Assembly: GCF_000763295.1 (NCBI RefSeq) | Contig: NZ_JRJE01000010.1 | Location: 1-35,224, forward strand | DNA length: 35,224 nucleotides | From: Thalassospira australica | Lineage (GTDB): Bacteria; Pseudomonadota; Alphaproteobacteria; Rhodospirillales; Thalassospiraceae | Reading direction: 5' to 3' | Shown here: positions 16,427 to 24,959 of the stretch, piece by piece | Numbering within the stretch: the stretch's first letter is position 1 | Layout: each line of letters starts with the position of its first letter | Notes under the pieces: model-generated | The model's database searches: none | Seen by the model: only the letters and a program-made list of their open reading frames with translations | What the model was told of the DNA's origin: nothing | Position numbers and translations under genes: made by a program

Positions 16427-17842
16427 TCAGCTTCGGGCCCTCTCAGATTTCAAACTGTCCACTTCGGCAAAAATTCTCTCAATGTTCTTCCCATCTAGAA
16501 CTCCCCATTCACTTGCATTGTCGATTTGCTTACTCGACAAATCAACATAGAGTTCATTGTTTGAAGTAATATTTTCAATCATCTGCGAATAAACATCAAA
16601 ACTTTCTGCATTTTTAAACCCTGGTGCATCGTCATACGCTTTTAAGTTCAACCGATAAGCATCGTAATTTATTACCGGTACTCCACATGCCAGAGCCCAC
16701 CTGATCGTGCTCGAAAAATAAGTTGTGAATACATCATGTTTCGCAATCAAAGAAACTACGTACTCCTCCGAAACATTAATTTCCAATTCTCTTAACAAGC
16801 CCAGGACTTCCGGATCACATGCCGGGTGTAAGGATACGGTCAAGTTTGTGTTTGGCAGAGAGCGCAAAAACTCAAATATTTTCCGACTCATATTGAGATA
16901 GCTATCGAACTCACTAGCACCCGGATAAGTCTCGTGGTAACTGGGTGGCCAAGATACTAAAATACGAGTTTCATGAGAGTTGATCTTCTCAGGCCTTAGT
17001 AACTTAACTCCGGAAACGTTAGGGACTGGAAGAGAACCAAAGATCACATCACAATATGGTGTTCCTGTTTCTCTGATCTTCTCTCTGGGAATTCCTTCCG
17101 CAAGGTACTGGCGAGTCGCAACCTTGTTTTCGGCACAAAGGATGTCACTGCGCCCGCCGTGCACAATCCAAGCATTATCTAAGGTTATATCCAAAGATTC
17201 CAGCGCCATTATATACTCCGGTTGAAACAATATGGCATTGGGATACGTGTTTTTCTTCAACCAATTCCTAGCAAAAATCTTTAGAAGTCCTAAAGTTTTC
17301 CCGCCCGGAAGAATAATGGCTCCTTCCCGCTCCCGCTGCCTCAGGGATACATCAAAATCATACTCCGTTGCATTTCCATATGGGACATCAATCACTGGAA
17401 TTCCGATTTCACTTGCAACAGTGAAAAAAGGCAAATCTCCGCTAATACCATCTTCGCTACATACCACAGCCGTAATTTCTTGTTCAACGAGTACTTTTCT
17501 AGCTGCTGCTTTACGCCGGGCAAAAAGCCGTCGCAGACCAAAGGCATTACGCGGTTCCTTTAACAAGAGAAAACAAACCATTTTTATGAAATTGGAATTT
17601 ATTATCTCAGGAAGACTTGCCAATAACGAGGGAAATGGTTGAGCTTCAACGATCCCTTCAAAAAATAAAACTTTTATGCCAAGCTCAGCTATATCTGCCT
17701 GAATCCTTTGGTAATCTCGTTCATTGGTTCCCGTATACAACGCCACAGACATTCTTCCGTGCGCGACGGAATGTTGCATCATCAATCTGTGGAGACCAAA
17801 GGATGCGAATGAAGAGAATACGTAAAGATCAGAACTAGGCAT
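16427..17842 (-). CDS. GT-B-like surface-polysaccharide protein, paralogue of the 505-residue protein
   Basis: 471 residues. It shares with the 10152-11669 product an acidic E-D-G segment in the N-terminal half (VVCSEDGISGDLPFF), an H-P motif (V-S-L-H-P-A, about 326), a donor-site-like R-W-A-L-A-C-G-V-P-V-I-N-Y-D (about 377-390) and the end motif W-G-V-L-D-G-K-N-I-E-R-I (about 446-457). The shared motifs make them paralogues, probably transferring related sugars. No membrane helix is seen, so it is a cytoplasmic or peripheral enzyme. It is the first gene after a 316-nt gap, with GAGG about 9 nt before the ATG, and may head its own transcription unit. Confidence 0.75.
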   Translation of the reverse strand: MPSSDLYVFSSFASFGLHRLMMQHSVAHGRMSVALYTGTNERDYQRIQADIAELGIKVLFFEGIVEAQPFPSLLASLPEIINSNFIKMVCFLLLKEPRNAFGLRRLFARRKAAARKVLVEQEITAVVCSEDGISGDLPFFTVASEIGIPVIDVPYGNATEYDFDVSLRQREREGAIILPGGKTLGLLKIFARNWLKKNTYPNAILFQPEYIMALESLDITLDNAWIVHGGRSDILCAENKVATRQYLAEGIPREKIRETGTPYCDVIFGSLPVPNVSGVKLLRPEKINSHETRILVSWPPSYHETYPGASEFDSYLNMSRKIFEFLRSLPNTNLTVSLHPACDPEVLGLLRELEINVSEEYVVSLIAKHDVFTTYFSSTIRWALACGVPVINYDAYRLNLKAYDDAPGFKNAESFDVYSQMIENITSNNELYVDLSSKQIDNASEWGVLDGKNIERIFAEVDSLKSERARS

Positions 17843-18158
17843 GCACTAAAGCCTCAATACATTTAGGTGAACTTTGCATGGAAAATCTCATCCTTACTCA
17901 ACTATGTGTGTTAAGAGGTAGCTTCGTGATGCAAATACATGTCCAAACTCCAAACAAGGACATTCTAGACAGCATTACAAACGCTGGATTGAGTTTGTCT
18001 ATCTAAAGGTTTGCCGAAAGCTAATGACCTTGGAGTTCTACTTTCTCAATACATAAGATATAAATGTATACGTGTCAGATATTAAGGCTTCTCCTAAACA
18101 CAACATCCGAAATTAAAAATACAAATCGACCACTTAGGCAGCTATCCAGTCGGAAAAA
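17843..18158. other. Non-coding gap of 316 nt between methyltransferase and GT-like gene
   Basis: No open frame on either strand is convincing and the sequence is A+T-rich. I see neither a clear intrinsic terminator after the methyltransferase nor a good -35/-10 pair for the downstream gene. One short direct repeat (CCAAACT CCAAACA, near 17942) and a widely spaced CAAACTC/GAGTTTG inverted repeat are present. In a cluster where most genes overlap, the gap itself marks a probable operon border or the scar of a gene loss. Confidence 0.5.
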
Positions 18159-18884
18159 TCACACTACACTCTTCCTAGCAACCACAAAACAATGGTCAAT
18201 CAAGAGCTTAAGACCATTTGTTAACTGTAAATCTTTATTTTCGGTTTGCATAGTCCATGTACGGATTGGGTCGTCACGACGCTCAATAGCGAATGGAATA
18301 CGAAATCTCTCAAACTTTACGTCAACGCTATGGTTTGCCACAATTTCACTTATAGTTTCTTGACTAAAGATATTCCAGCCAGTCTCCCAAGATCCGGGTT
18401 CTCCTTCCTGTCGTTTTCGATGGCGGATCATTGCATCCACCCCAAACTCGTTCAGAGGAGACAAAACAATAACTAGTCCTCCTGGTTTTACTGCCGCAAA
18501 CAAGTTCTCCCAGAAACTTTCGATTTCAGATTCATTGAATATAGACATACAACCGATTGATGTAACAACATCAAACTGCTCTGCAAACGATTCAGGCAAA
18601 TCTAGCGCAGATGCTAAAACAAACTCTGCTTTAGGAAGAAGTCTTGCCCCCGTATCCAGTAGACCTTGCGTGATATCCGCCCCAACTAGACGGTAGCATT
18701 CGAATTCTGTGGATAAAAAACCAAGCAATTCTCCTGTAGCACACCCTACGTCCAGTAGATTAAGATCCTGATGCTCGCTATACCTTTTAATAATCCGAGC
18801 TAAAGACTTGAATGTCTCTTTGGGCTCACTGCTCCATCCTTCATTAATGTAGTGTTGGTGATTTCTATAAGCCGCTTCTTTCAC
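18159..18884 (-). CDS. Class I SAM-dependent methyltransferase
   Basis: 241 residues. The SAM-binding motif L-L-D-V-G-C-A-T-G lies at about 43-51, an acidic strand end V-G-A-D at about 72-75 and a motif II-like F-D-V-V-T-S-I-G near 105. The fold is the Rossmann-like class I type. It starts with GTG inside the end of the CMP-sugar synthetase gene (20-nt overlap), with GGGAG 7 nt upstream. A sugar O- or N-methyltransferase acting on the nonulosonic acid is likely. In Campylobacter, methyltransferase PtmH acts in legionaminate modification next to an amidotransferase, but I cannot show orthology. Confidence 0.85.
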   Translation of the reverse strand: MKEAAYRNHQHYINEGWSSEPKETFKSLARIIKRYSEHQDLNLLDVGCATGELLGFLSTEFECYRLVGADITQGLLDTGARLLPKAEFVLASALDLPESFAEQFDVVTSIGCMSIFNESEIESFWENLFAAVKPGGLVIVLSPLNEFGVDAMIRHRKRQEGEPGSWETGWNIFSQETISEIVANHSVDVKFERFRIPFAIERRDDPIRTWTMQTENKDLQLTNGLKLLIDHCFVVARKSVV

Positions 18885-19590
18885 CCACAGTCTCCCTATC
18901 TTGAAGCAAAGTCAATTCCGCAATCTTCAGATCTATTTCGTTATCAATATCAATACTTACACGCCTTTCCATTAGGTAGGGAATGCACGGCCGACAATAA
19001 AAACATCGCCTTTTCCTAAACACCTCAGTTTTAACCACATAGACAGCACCATTTTGTTGATAAACATCGTCCATATCTTGTCTTCGCGCCTCCATATCAT
19101 AATCATTTGTGAATGGTTGAATCCCAAGATCATTGATGACGAGGCACTTTCCGGGATGATGATAGACATGGCAAACGCTCATAGCAGATGCAGCACCTGC
19201 TATGTTGAAGGCTTCAAGACACTCATCAATATGCTTTGCGGTTCTTAGTGGCGAAGTTGGCTGCAATAAAACAAGGTTATCAGGATATATTCCAGTGGCA
19301 TTCAACCACTCAAGAGCATTAGCAATAACAGCATCGTTTTGAGCTGTATCAGATGCCAGTTCTTGCGGGCGTGGAATAAGTCCTGCTGCAGATTTTTTTG
19401 CGATTTCCGCAATTTCCTCGTTTTCTGTCGACACGTAAACAGCATCTACCAAAGATGCGTCCAGTCCCGCTTGAATAGAATAGGAAACTAATGGCTTCCC
19501 ACATAAGTCACGTAAATTCTTACGTAGTACTCCCTTTGACCCGCCTCGCGCGGGCACAATTGCAACTGTTTTAATACTTGCATTGTTCAT
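18865..19590 (-). CDS. NeuA-type CMP-nonulosonate cytidylyltransferase (second copy)
   Basis: 241 residues of the acylneuraminate cytidylyltransferase family. The CTP-binding loop is P-A-R-G-G-S-K at about 13-19, followed by a K-N-L at about 24-26. Later motifs include V-Y-V-S-T-E (about 50-55), L-L-Q-P-T-S-P-L-R (about 106-114), and Y-Q-Q-N-G-A-V-Y near 178-185. It ends with an I-D-I-D-N-E-I-D-L metal/turn segment. The enzyme couples CTP and a free nonulosonic acid to CMP-sugar, the donor for glycosyl transfer. It overlaps the methyltransferase and follows the ABC transporter by 12 nt. A clearly different paralogue (25734-26447) lies in the legionaminate block, so which is LegF is open. Two donors may be made. 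Confidence 0.88.
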   Translation of the reverse strand: MNNASIKTVAIVPARGGSKGVLRKNLRDLCGKPLVSYSIQAGLDASLVDAVYVSTENEEIAEIAKKSAAGLIPRPQELASDTAQNDAVIANALEWLNATGIYPDNLVLLQPTSPLRTAKHIDECLEAFNIAGAASAMSVCHVYHHPGKCLVINDLGIQPFTNDYDMEARRQDMDDVYQQNGAVYVVKTEVFRKRRCFYCRPCIPYLMERRVSIDIDNEIDLKIAELTLLQDRETVGERSGL

Positions 19591-19602
19591 TTCAACGGCC
19601 AG

Positions 19603-21444
19603 CTACTTAGAAACATTCATTTGAGACAGATCAACAAGCGAACGGAACGAAGAACAACTCGCATACAATTTATCAAATGGACCGATATCCAAAACCTTGC
19701 CTTCATCCAGCATTATAATTCTATCACAGTCCCTAAGTGTGCTAAGCCTATGAGCAATCATAATTATGGTCGAGTTGTTTTTCACTTTCGAGAGGCTCTC
19801 ACTAAAAGCCCTCTCATTAGCAGAATCTAATCCAGATGTAGCTTCATCAAAAACCAGTAAGTTCGGCTCTTCATAAAGCACCCTTGCTATGCCAAGCCTC
19901 TGTCTCTGACCGCCTGAGAAACGGGCCCCGTCCTCACCAACAAACTCATGTATGCCATTCGGCAGACTTTTCACAAATTCGGTCATCTGAACGATGTCGA
20001 GAACTTTCCAAATTCGTTCCTCGTCAATATTCTCAATGTCTTCACCAAAAGCAATGTTGCGAGCAACGGAGTCTTCTATTATGAAAATTGACTGAGGGAC
20101 AAAACCAATATGCTTATGCCACGCCCTTAGATAGCTATGGCTATCCAGGCTAACATCATCCACTGAAATTGTGCCGTGCTTCGGAGAAACAAGGCCCATT
20201 AACAGAGCTACCAATGTGCTTTTCCCTGCGCCTGAGGCACCAGTAATTCCGATCATTTCCCCCTTCTTGAGTTGGAAGGTTACTCCGTCTACAGCACATC
20301 CATTTGCTTCTGGATAAGAATAAGCCACATCCTCAAAGGAGATGTTATCCGTGAATGGCAAAGGAGATGGTTCTTCCGATGGCTTAAAAATTTTTCGTTC
20401 AAGATCCTCTAATTCATTAGCAATTATATCAACTGAGTTGTTACTCATATTCATTAACTGTAAGGAACTTAGAATACGATTAATTACTGGTGTTAACCGG
20501 AAAAAAGAAGCCGCTAAGAGCCCGAGGATAGCTAACCCTGGCTGTTCTTGGTGACTGAAGAACATCACATAAGTAATAATTGATAGAATACCCACAATCA
20601 CGGCACCTTCTGTCACTAAAGGCGGGATAGTGGCCATAAAGTTATAACGAGCCTGCCTCCCAAAATTACGGAATTCAACAGACGTATAGGCATCCAAGAA
20701 GAACTTCTCTTTCGCTGTCAATTTTGTTTCTTTGATCATACCTATTGATTGTCGCATGATACTTTGACGGACTTTGAATAACTCATTCAATTCAGCCCCA
20801 ATTTTCTCAAATGGGCCTCGCATTAATGCATACAAGGCCCAGGAAGTAAACGCGATCAGTATAAGACTTAGTAACATCTCAGCTGGAAGCACAAAAGCCA
20901 ACAGGACACAGAGACCAAACAGTATCGCTATGTTGACTAGCAACGCAATAAAGGGGGCGATGAACTGATCGTAGACAGCAGCTGTTAAAGCCATATTACG
21001 AATTATTTCTGAACTCGTTTTAGCAAGATGCACGCTGTAGTCGGAAAACAAGTAAACATTCATTAACCTTCGCGACAATTGCCCTTTCCATCTGGCTAGC
21101 GCACGCATCTGAACCCAATTGAAAAGAAGCATATAAGCATTCTTCCCAACCATGACGAAACCGATTAGAGCGATAATTGCTATCGATAACGTCGTTTCGG
21201 TCTCTATCCCCAGATAATCAATAACGCCGGGAAGATAAGGGATACTTGAGAGCCGTTCCGGAGCAACAATAACAACGAGCAAAGGAAATACCAACCCAAC
21301 ACCGGTCATCTCAATAATTGCTGCAACAAAACTTAGAAGTATAAAGCCAGTGAATTGAGCCCACCGAACAGAAATCTCGCGTGCAACGAAAGCCAGTCCT
21401 ACCGGAGATAGAGCCAGTCCCAGAAACTTTAGCAGTTTCGCCAT
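19603..21444 (-). CDS. ABC exporter half-transporter, flippase-like (PglK/MsbA type)
   Basis: 613 residues with an N-terminal membrane domain of about six hydrophobic helices (roughly 30-55, 62-82, 88-108, 160-190, 190-210, 275-310) fused to a C-terminal ATPase domain. The ATPase has Walker A G-A-S-G-A-G-K-S-T at 402-410, signature F-S-G-G-Q-R-Q-R at about 509-516, Walker B L-L-V-F-D-E (E534) and the H-loop histidine at about 565. Such homodimers flip lipid-linked sugars or oligosaccharides across the inner membrane. No Wzx or Wzy gene is seen, so this is the only export candidate in the window. A role in exporting another product is possible. Confidence 0.88.
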   Translation of the reverse strand: MAKLLKFLGLALSPVGLAFVAREISVRWAQFTGFILLSFVAAIIEMTGVGLVFPLLVVIVAPERLSSIPYLPGVIDYLGIETETTLSIAIIALIGFVMVGKNAYMLLFNWVQMRALARWKGQLSRRLMNVYLFSDYSVHLAKTSSEIIRNMALTAAVYDQFIAPFIALLVNIAILFGLCVLLAFVLPAEMLLSLILIAFTSWALYALMRGPFEKIGAELNELFKVRQSIMRQSIGMIKETKLTAKEKFFLDAYTSVEFRNFGRQARYNFMATIPPLVTEGAVIVGILSIITYVMFFSHQEQPGLAILGLLAASFFRLTPVINRILSSLQLMNMSNNSVDIIANELEDLERKIFKPSEEPSPLPFTDNISFEDVAYSYPEANGCAVDGVTFQLKKGEMIGITGASGAGKSTLVALLMGLVSPKHGTISVDDVSLDSHSYLRAWHKHIGFVPQSIFIIEDSVARNIAFGEDIENIDEERIWKVLDIVQMTEFVKSLPNGIHEFVGEDGARFSGGQRQRLGIARVLYEEPNLLVFDEATSGLDSANERAFSESLSKVKNNSTIIMIAHRLSTLRDCDRIIMLDEGKVLDIGPFDKLYASCSSFRSLVDLSQMNVSK

Positions 21445-21477
21445 TTCACTTTACTCGTCTAGTTCTTGGTATGCTGA

Positions 21478-22797
21478 TCACGCGATGCCATCAAATACGG
21501 CGTGTCTTAACTTCCATTGATTGCCTTCGAATTTCCACAGATGCGGAGATCGAAATGTATCCGTTAGCCGCTCAAAATATTCTCTGTTCATCTCCGGATG
21601 CTCAAACATTTGGGATGCGATCGGAAATTCTTTAGGGTTAATGCTCAAATATTCAAAATTTTCGTTTTGGAAACGCTCTGAATATTCACCATCAAAACGC
21701 CGAACTAAACGAAGAGCTTCGTCCCGTTCTATTTCACCATTGCGGATTTCCTGAGATGAGTCATAGGTCGCACGACCAATCCCAAACTTAATGAAAGTAG
21801 TGTAGTAGTGAAGGTCGTCGATCTTGTCGTCAATCGAACTATATTTGCTGTAGGTTCCAGCCGAACGTTCCGGAGCAGCCTCAAAGCCGCCATGCTCAAC
21901 TGAATAATAATAGCATTCCTGAGGATGCCAAGGGATGTAGTATCCCAGATAGTGAACATCTACGTTTGCTTGTCGCAATAGCTCCGGGTTTGGTGGCATA
22001 TAGGGCATCAAGTCATGTTCACTCAAACCAAATGAGCTTTTTAAATCTGCAACAGATGTACCTGCAAAATGGATTTGGGAATCATCAGGGCTGGAGAAAA
22101 ATTCCCAATCCTTCGTTGCTTTGTCATCCGCCGCTGACGCGTTTCCATACTCTGTTGGGTTCTCACCATAAAACACCAGAGGAATTCCCAACTGAGCCGC
22201 AATTTTTGGCGGGAAATACATTTGTCCCATGATGAATGGCTGGAAAGGATGGAACATTTTCTCAAGGGCTAGGCGCGTGAGCAAACGATGAGCTCGACCA
22301 TTCGGGGTGAACAAATAGTTGTCGAACCCAGAATGTATCCAAGCCTGAAAATTGCGCCATCCCCAATCTGTATAAATATGAGGCGCCCACGTAACAGTAA
22401 GCGGGTTCATTCCGTATTCGTACTTTAACTTATGTGCAGCGAAAAAACTGTCTTTTCCGCCAGAGCCCGGAACCAAACAATCGTAGCCACCATCTTTGCG
22501 GCGATATTTGTCACATAGTTCACGTAATTGTCGCTCTCGTTCTTCCCAGTCTACGTTCTGCTTCTTTGTTGCAATATTACATGCAGCGCAAATCCCTTCT
22601 TCATCGAATGCGACCGTCGGCTTATTCGACGCCCTTGTGTGCTTATATTCTTTATCAGAGTTTGGTTTCTGATTGCTATAAGTACAGGACTTGCAGAATG
22701 CCACATCCGAGGGCAAGCCATAAAACTGTTCCGGTTCAGAAATGTCCGGTGCATATTGAGATATATCAACTGGCTTCGGGTACGGAAGGATATCCAT
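21478..22797 (-). CDS. N-acetyl sugar amidotransferase, long PseA/PtmG-like form
   Basis: 439 residues. Paired cysteines lie at about 35, 38, 70 and 73 (zinc ribbon) and the PP-loop S-G-G-K-D-S at about 112-117, which assigns it to the ATP-dependent N-acetyl sugar amidotransferases (TIGR03573-type). It is about 70 residues longer than the WbpG-type copy at 3085-4191, with a longer N-terminal lead before the zinc ribbon. Family members PseA and PtmG make acetamidino-pseudaminic and -legionaminic acid. Its ammonia partners are probably HisF/HisH at 27583-29000, since no such pair is adjacent. ATG at 22797 has AGGA 7 nt upstream, and a plausible sigma70 promoter lies just above. Confidence 0.88.
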   Translation of the reverse strand: MDILPYPKPVDISQYAPDISEPEQFYGLPSDVAFCKSCTYSNQKPNSDKEYKHTRASNKPTVAFDEEGICAACNIATKKQNVDWEERERQLRELCDKYRRKDGGYDCLVPGSGGKDSFFAAHKLKYEYGMNPLTVTWAPHIYTDWGWRNFQAWIHSGFDNYLFTPNGRAHRLLTRLALEKMFHPFQPFIMGQMYFPPKIAAQLGIPLVFYGENPTEYGNASAADDKATKDWEFFSSPDDSQIHFAGTSVADLKSSFGLSEHDLMPYMPPNPELLRQANVDVHYLGYYIPWHPQECYYYSVEHGGFEAAPERSAGTYSKYSSIDDKIDDLHYYTTFIKFGIGRATYDSSQEIRNGEIERDEALRLVRRFDGEYSERFQNENFEYLSINPKEFPIASQMFEHPEMNREYFERLTDTFRSPHLWKFEGNQWKLRHAVFDGIA

Positions 22798-23236
22798 TTT
22801 TCAGTCCTGTTTTAATTTGATTACACAGCGGTTTACAATTTGCTAATTGCATCCGTCAATTCCATTAGGTCCACAATAACAACATGCGGCATATCTTGGT
22901 TCAGGTTAGTCCGGAATCCTCTTTGTTGGCACGGGCTAGCAAGGTGACCGATTATCCGCACAAACAAAGAATTATCAGGCTGCTAACAAACTGCTTCTTT
23001 GAAGAAATTTGTGAACTGGTCATCAATCGCTTAGACTGTATGCTTGACTGTCCTATGACAATCAGATGCCTATTGCTGCAATTTAATTTCCGCTACCTTC
23101 AGCCAATAACATTACTGCATTCAAGCTGCGGAGGGTACCTTCACTACAATCTAATAACTTCATTCAACATTTAGTTTGGAACCAGAGGGAATAACTTTTG
23201 ACAAGCGACTAAAGCATTCTGTTCTTCAGCAGCTTC
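22798..23236. other. 439-nt gap with a probable promoter
   Basis: This is the second-longest gene-free stretch. Reading frames on the plus strand here have no family likeness, so I treat the region as non-coding. It separates the right (legionaminate) block from the amidotransferase-ABC block and contains the candidate promoter described separately. I see no rho-independent terminator with a U-tract after the SDR gene. Confidence 0.5.
22832..22859 (-). promoter_or_regulatory. Candidate sigma70-type promoter for the amidotransferase-ABC block
   Basis: On the minus strand TTGACG (22859-22854, 5 of 6 consensus) is followed 16 nt later by TGTAAA (22837-22832, 4 of 6). The -10 ends 34 nt before the ATG of the amidotransferase gene, giving a short leader with room for its AGGA ribosome-binding site. 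It is the best promoter-like pair I found in any gap. Transcription has not been shown. Confidence 0.4.
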
Positions 23237-24052
23237 CTACCAGGCTGACAGCCCACCATCAACAATCACATTTTGCCCAGTAAAATAGCTTGAAGCATCA
23301 GATGCCAAGAACAATAATGCACCGTGCAATTCATTGTCTTTGCACATTCTGCCTAGTGGAACTCGTGCACTGTATCGCTGCTTGAAGGTTTCATTTTGAC
23401 CACTTTCAACGCCACCGGGCGACAGGACGTTTACCCTAATGTTGTGCTCAGACCAGTAGGTCGAAAGATAGTTCGAGAGCCCTATTACAGCCGCTTTTGA
23501 AGCGCTATACACGGCAGGGGTATTAATACCAACCCCCATGTACTCTGATCCTTCATATATTCTTTGATCAGGCGCCAAGACACCATAAATGGAAGCTGTG
23601 TTTATGATGCTACCACCGCTGCCCTGTTTTACCATCTGAGCACCAACAGCTTGGGCTACCAAAAACACGCCGTCAATATTGACGGCCATTATTTTACGCC
23701 ATAGCTCTGGGTCATATTTCTCGAAAGGCGCAAAGAATGCGTTCAAATCTTCCGCCTTGCTTGCAGCATTATTGAGCAAAATTTCAATCGAGCCAAAAGC
23801 CTCAATTGCGGTTGACACCATTGAGGCGACACTATTGCTGTCTGCAACGTCACACACCAAAGGCAGAAGCGTCGCATCTGGAATATCTTTTCGAATCTCC
23901 TGACATGCCTTTTCAACTATCTCCATGTTCACGTCCACCAAAGCTACTGACGCACCATATTCCGCTAGAACCGTGCAGAACCCTCTTCCAAGAATCCCAC
24001 CAGCACCAGTAACCAATGCAGTTTTTCCACTCAAATCAAAATGATTTGGCAT
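23237..24052 (-). CDS. Short-chain dehydrogenase/reductase (PtmA-like), first paralogue
   Basis: 271 residues of the classical SDR fold. It has a T-G-A-G-G-I-L-G-R-G cofactor loop (about 14-23), L-N-N-A-A near 92, catalytic Ser in N-T-A-S-I-Y-G near 151 and Y-S-A-S-K near 181. The Ser-Tyr gap of 28 residues is far longer than the usual 12-13, because of an insert with the pattern S-x-Y-G-x-x-A-P-D-x-R-x-Y. The same insert occurs in the SDR at 24953-25780. PtmA, an SDR in the Campylobacter legionaminate region next to NeuA-type PtmB, is the nearest named relative I know; its exact reaction is not settled. A GGAGG site lies 6 nt before the ATG, which overlaps the upstream gene by 17 nt. Confidence 0.87.
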   Translation of the reverse strand: MPNHFDLSGKTALVTGAGGILGRGFCTVLAEYGASVALVDVNMEIVEKACQEIRKDIPDATLLPLVCDVADSNSVASMVSTAIEAFGSIEILLNNAASKAEDLNAFFAPFEKYDPELWRKIMAVNIDGVFLVAQAVGAQMVKQGSGGSIINTASIYGVLAPDQRIYEGSEYMGVGINTPAVYSASKAAVIGLSNYLSTYWSEHNIRVNVLSPGGVESGQNETFKQRYSARVPLGRMCKDNELHGALLFLASDASSYFTGQNVIVDGGLSAW

Positions 24053-24959
24053 TAGACACCTCCATCATTTCTGAAGGGGACATAGCTTGAGCTTGCCGAA
24101 TTAGGTTCATAGTCCCAAGAAGACTGTCAGGTTCGATAGGAGGTATTCGCTCATCAACCATCTTAAAGAAATGCTGGAGCGTCCGGCGGAAAGCCATGAA
24201 ATTATTAGCGAGTTCGACACGGACATTACCAGCGCTGCCATATACATTTAGGTGAAAAGTTTTGGCAACAGCCCCTAGACAATCTAGACGCAACACCACA
24301 CCGTTTTCATACTGGATGTCATAGGACTGATGAGCTGTATCTGCACGAGACATCAATACAGGCCGTTTCAGGCCAATACTGGCCACGGCATCCAGCATAT
24401 GAATGCCGTACTTTTCGATGTCATTTAGCACCGCAGCCGAAACAAACCGAATATCACCTATATCATCCATTCTAGCAACTATCTGGTCCAGTTCTATTGC
24501 GTAGCGCATTCCAGATGTTGACATTAACAAACCGGAGCAAAGATAAGGCCAGAAATCACGAAGTTCCGATGGGTCAAGACTTAAAGGTTTGTCAACAAAA
24601 ACGGGTATCCCGGACTGCAAAAAAGGCATTGCCAAGGCTGCGTGAGATTTCCAATCGTCTCGTGCAATTATCAAAGCATCAATCTGCCCAAGCATGTCTG
24701 AAGGATGATCAACTGCCATATCAATCCCACAAGCAGCGCAAAGTCTTGTCGTGATATCGGGCTTTTGTGTCCAAGCACATGTAACCTTTGCGTCACCGAT
24801 ACCGAACATTTCTTTCGGCTGCTTATCGAGATACTCTAATATTACTGGCCAACCTGACCTGTTAAACCCGTCGCGGTCAAATCCGTTAATAATAGCAGAA
24901 AATGAGAAGGGATGGCCATTACCCTCACTGAAGCCAATCATTCCCGTTCGCGTCACCAT
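24036..24959 (-). CDS. Gfo/Idh/MocA-like oxidoreductase with an atypical Rossmann loop
   Basis: 307 residues from the ATG at 24959, which overlaps the preceding SDR stop by 7 nt with GGTGG upstream. A longer frame to 25022 is inside the SDR gene and unlikely. The body has V-D-K-P-L (about 146-150, in place of E-K-P) and a K-Y-G-I-H-M-L-D-A motif near 191-199, both Gfo/Idh/MocA traits. The N-terminus lacks the usual GxGxxG and reads I-G-F-S-E-G-N-G-H-P-F-S-F-S-A. This recurs, as far as I know, in a subgroup of sugar-locus oxidoreductases. It sits between two SDR paralogues, so a multi-step redox edit of one sugar is plausible. Substrate unknown. Confidence 0.8.
   Translation of the reverse strand: MVTRTGMIGFSEGNGHPFSFSAIINGFDRDGFNRSGWPVILEYLDKQPKEMFGIGDAKVTCAWTQKPDITTRLCAACGIDMAVDHPSDMLGQIDALIIARDDWKSHAALAMPFLQSGIPVFVDKPLSLDPSELRDFWPYLCSGLLMSTSGMRYAIELDQIVARMDDIGDIRFVSAAVLNDIEKYGIHMLDAVASIGLKRPVLMSRADTAHQSYDIQYENGVVLRLDCLGAVAKTFHLNVYGSAGNVRVELANNFMAFRRTLQHFFKMVDERIPPIEPDSLLGTMNLIRQAQAMSPSEMMEVSNAKSF

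Noticed and set aside
22434..23174. Plus-strand open frames of about 96-128 codons over the amidotransferase start and the gap
   Set aside because: No family likeness, no ribosome-binding site, mostly antisense to a certain gene or in an A+T-rich gap.
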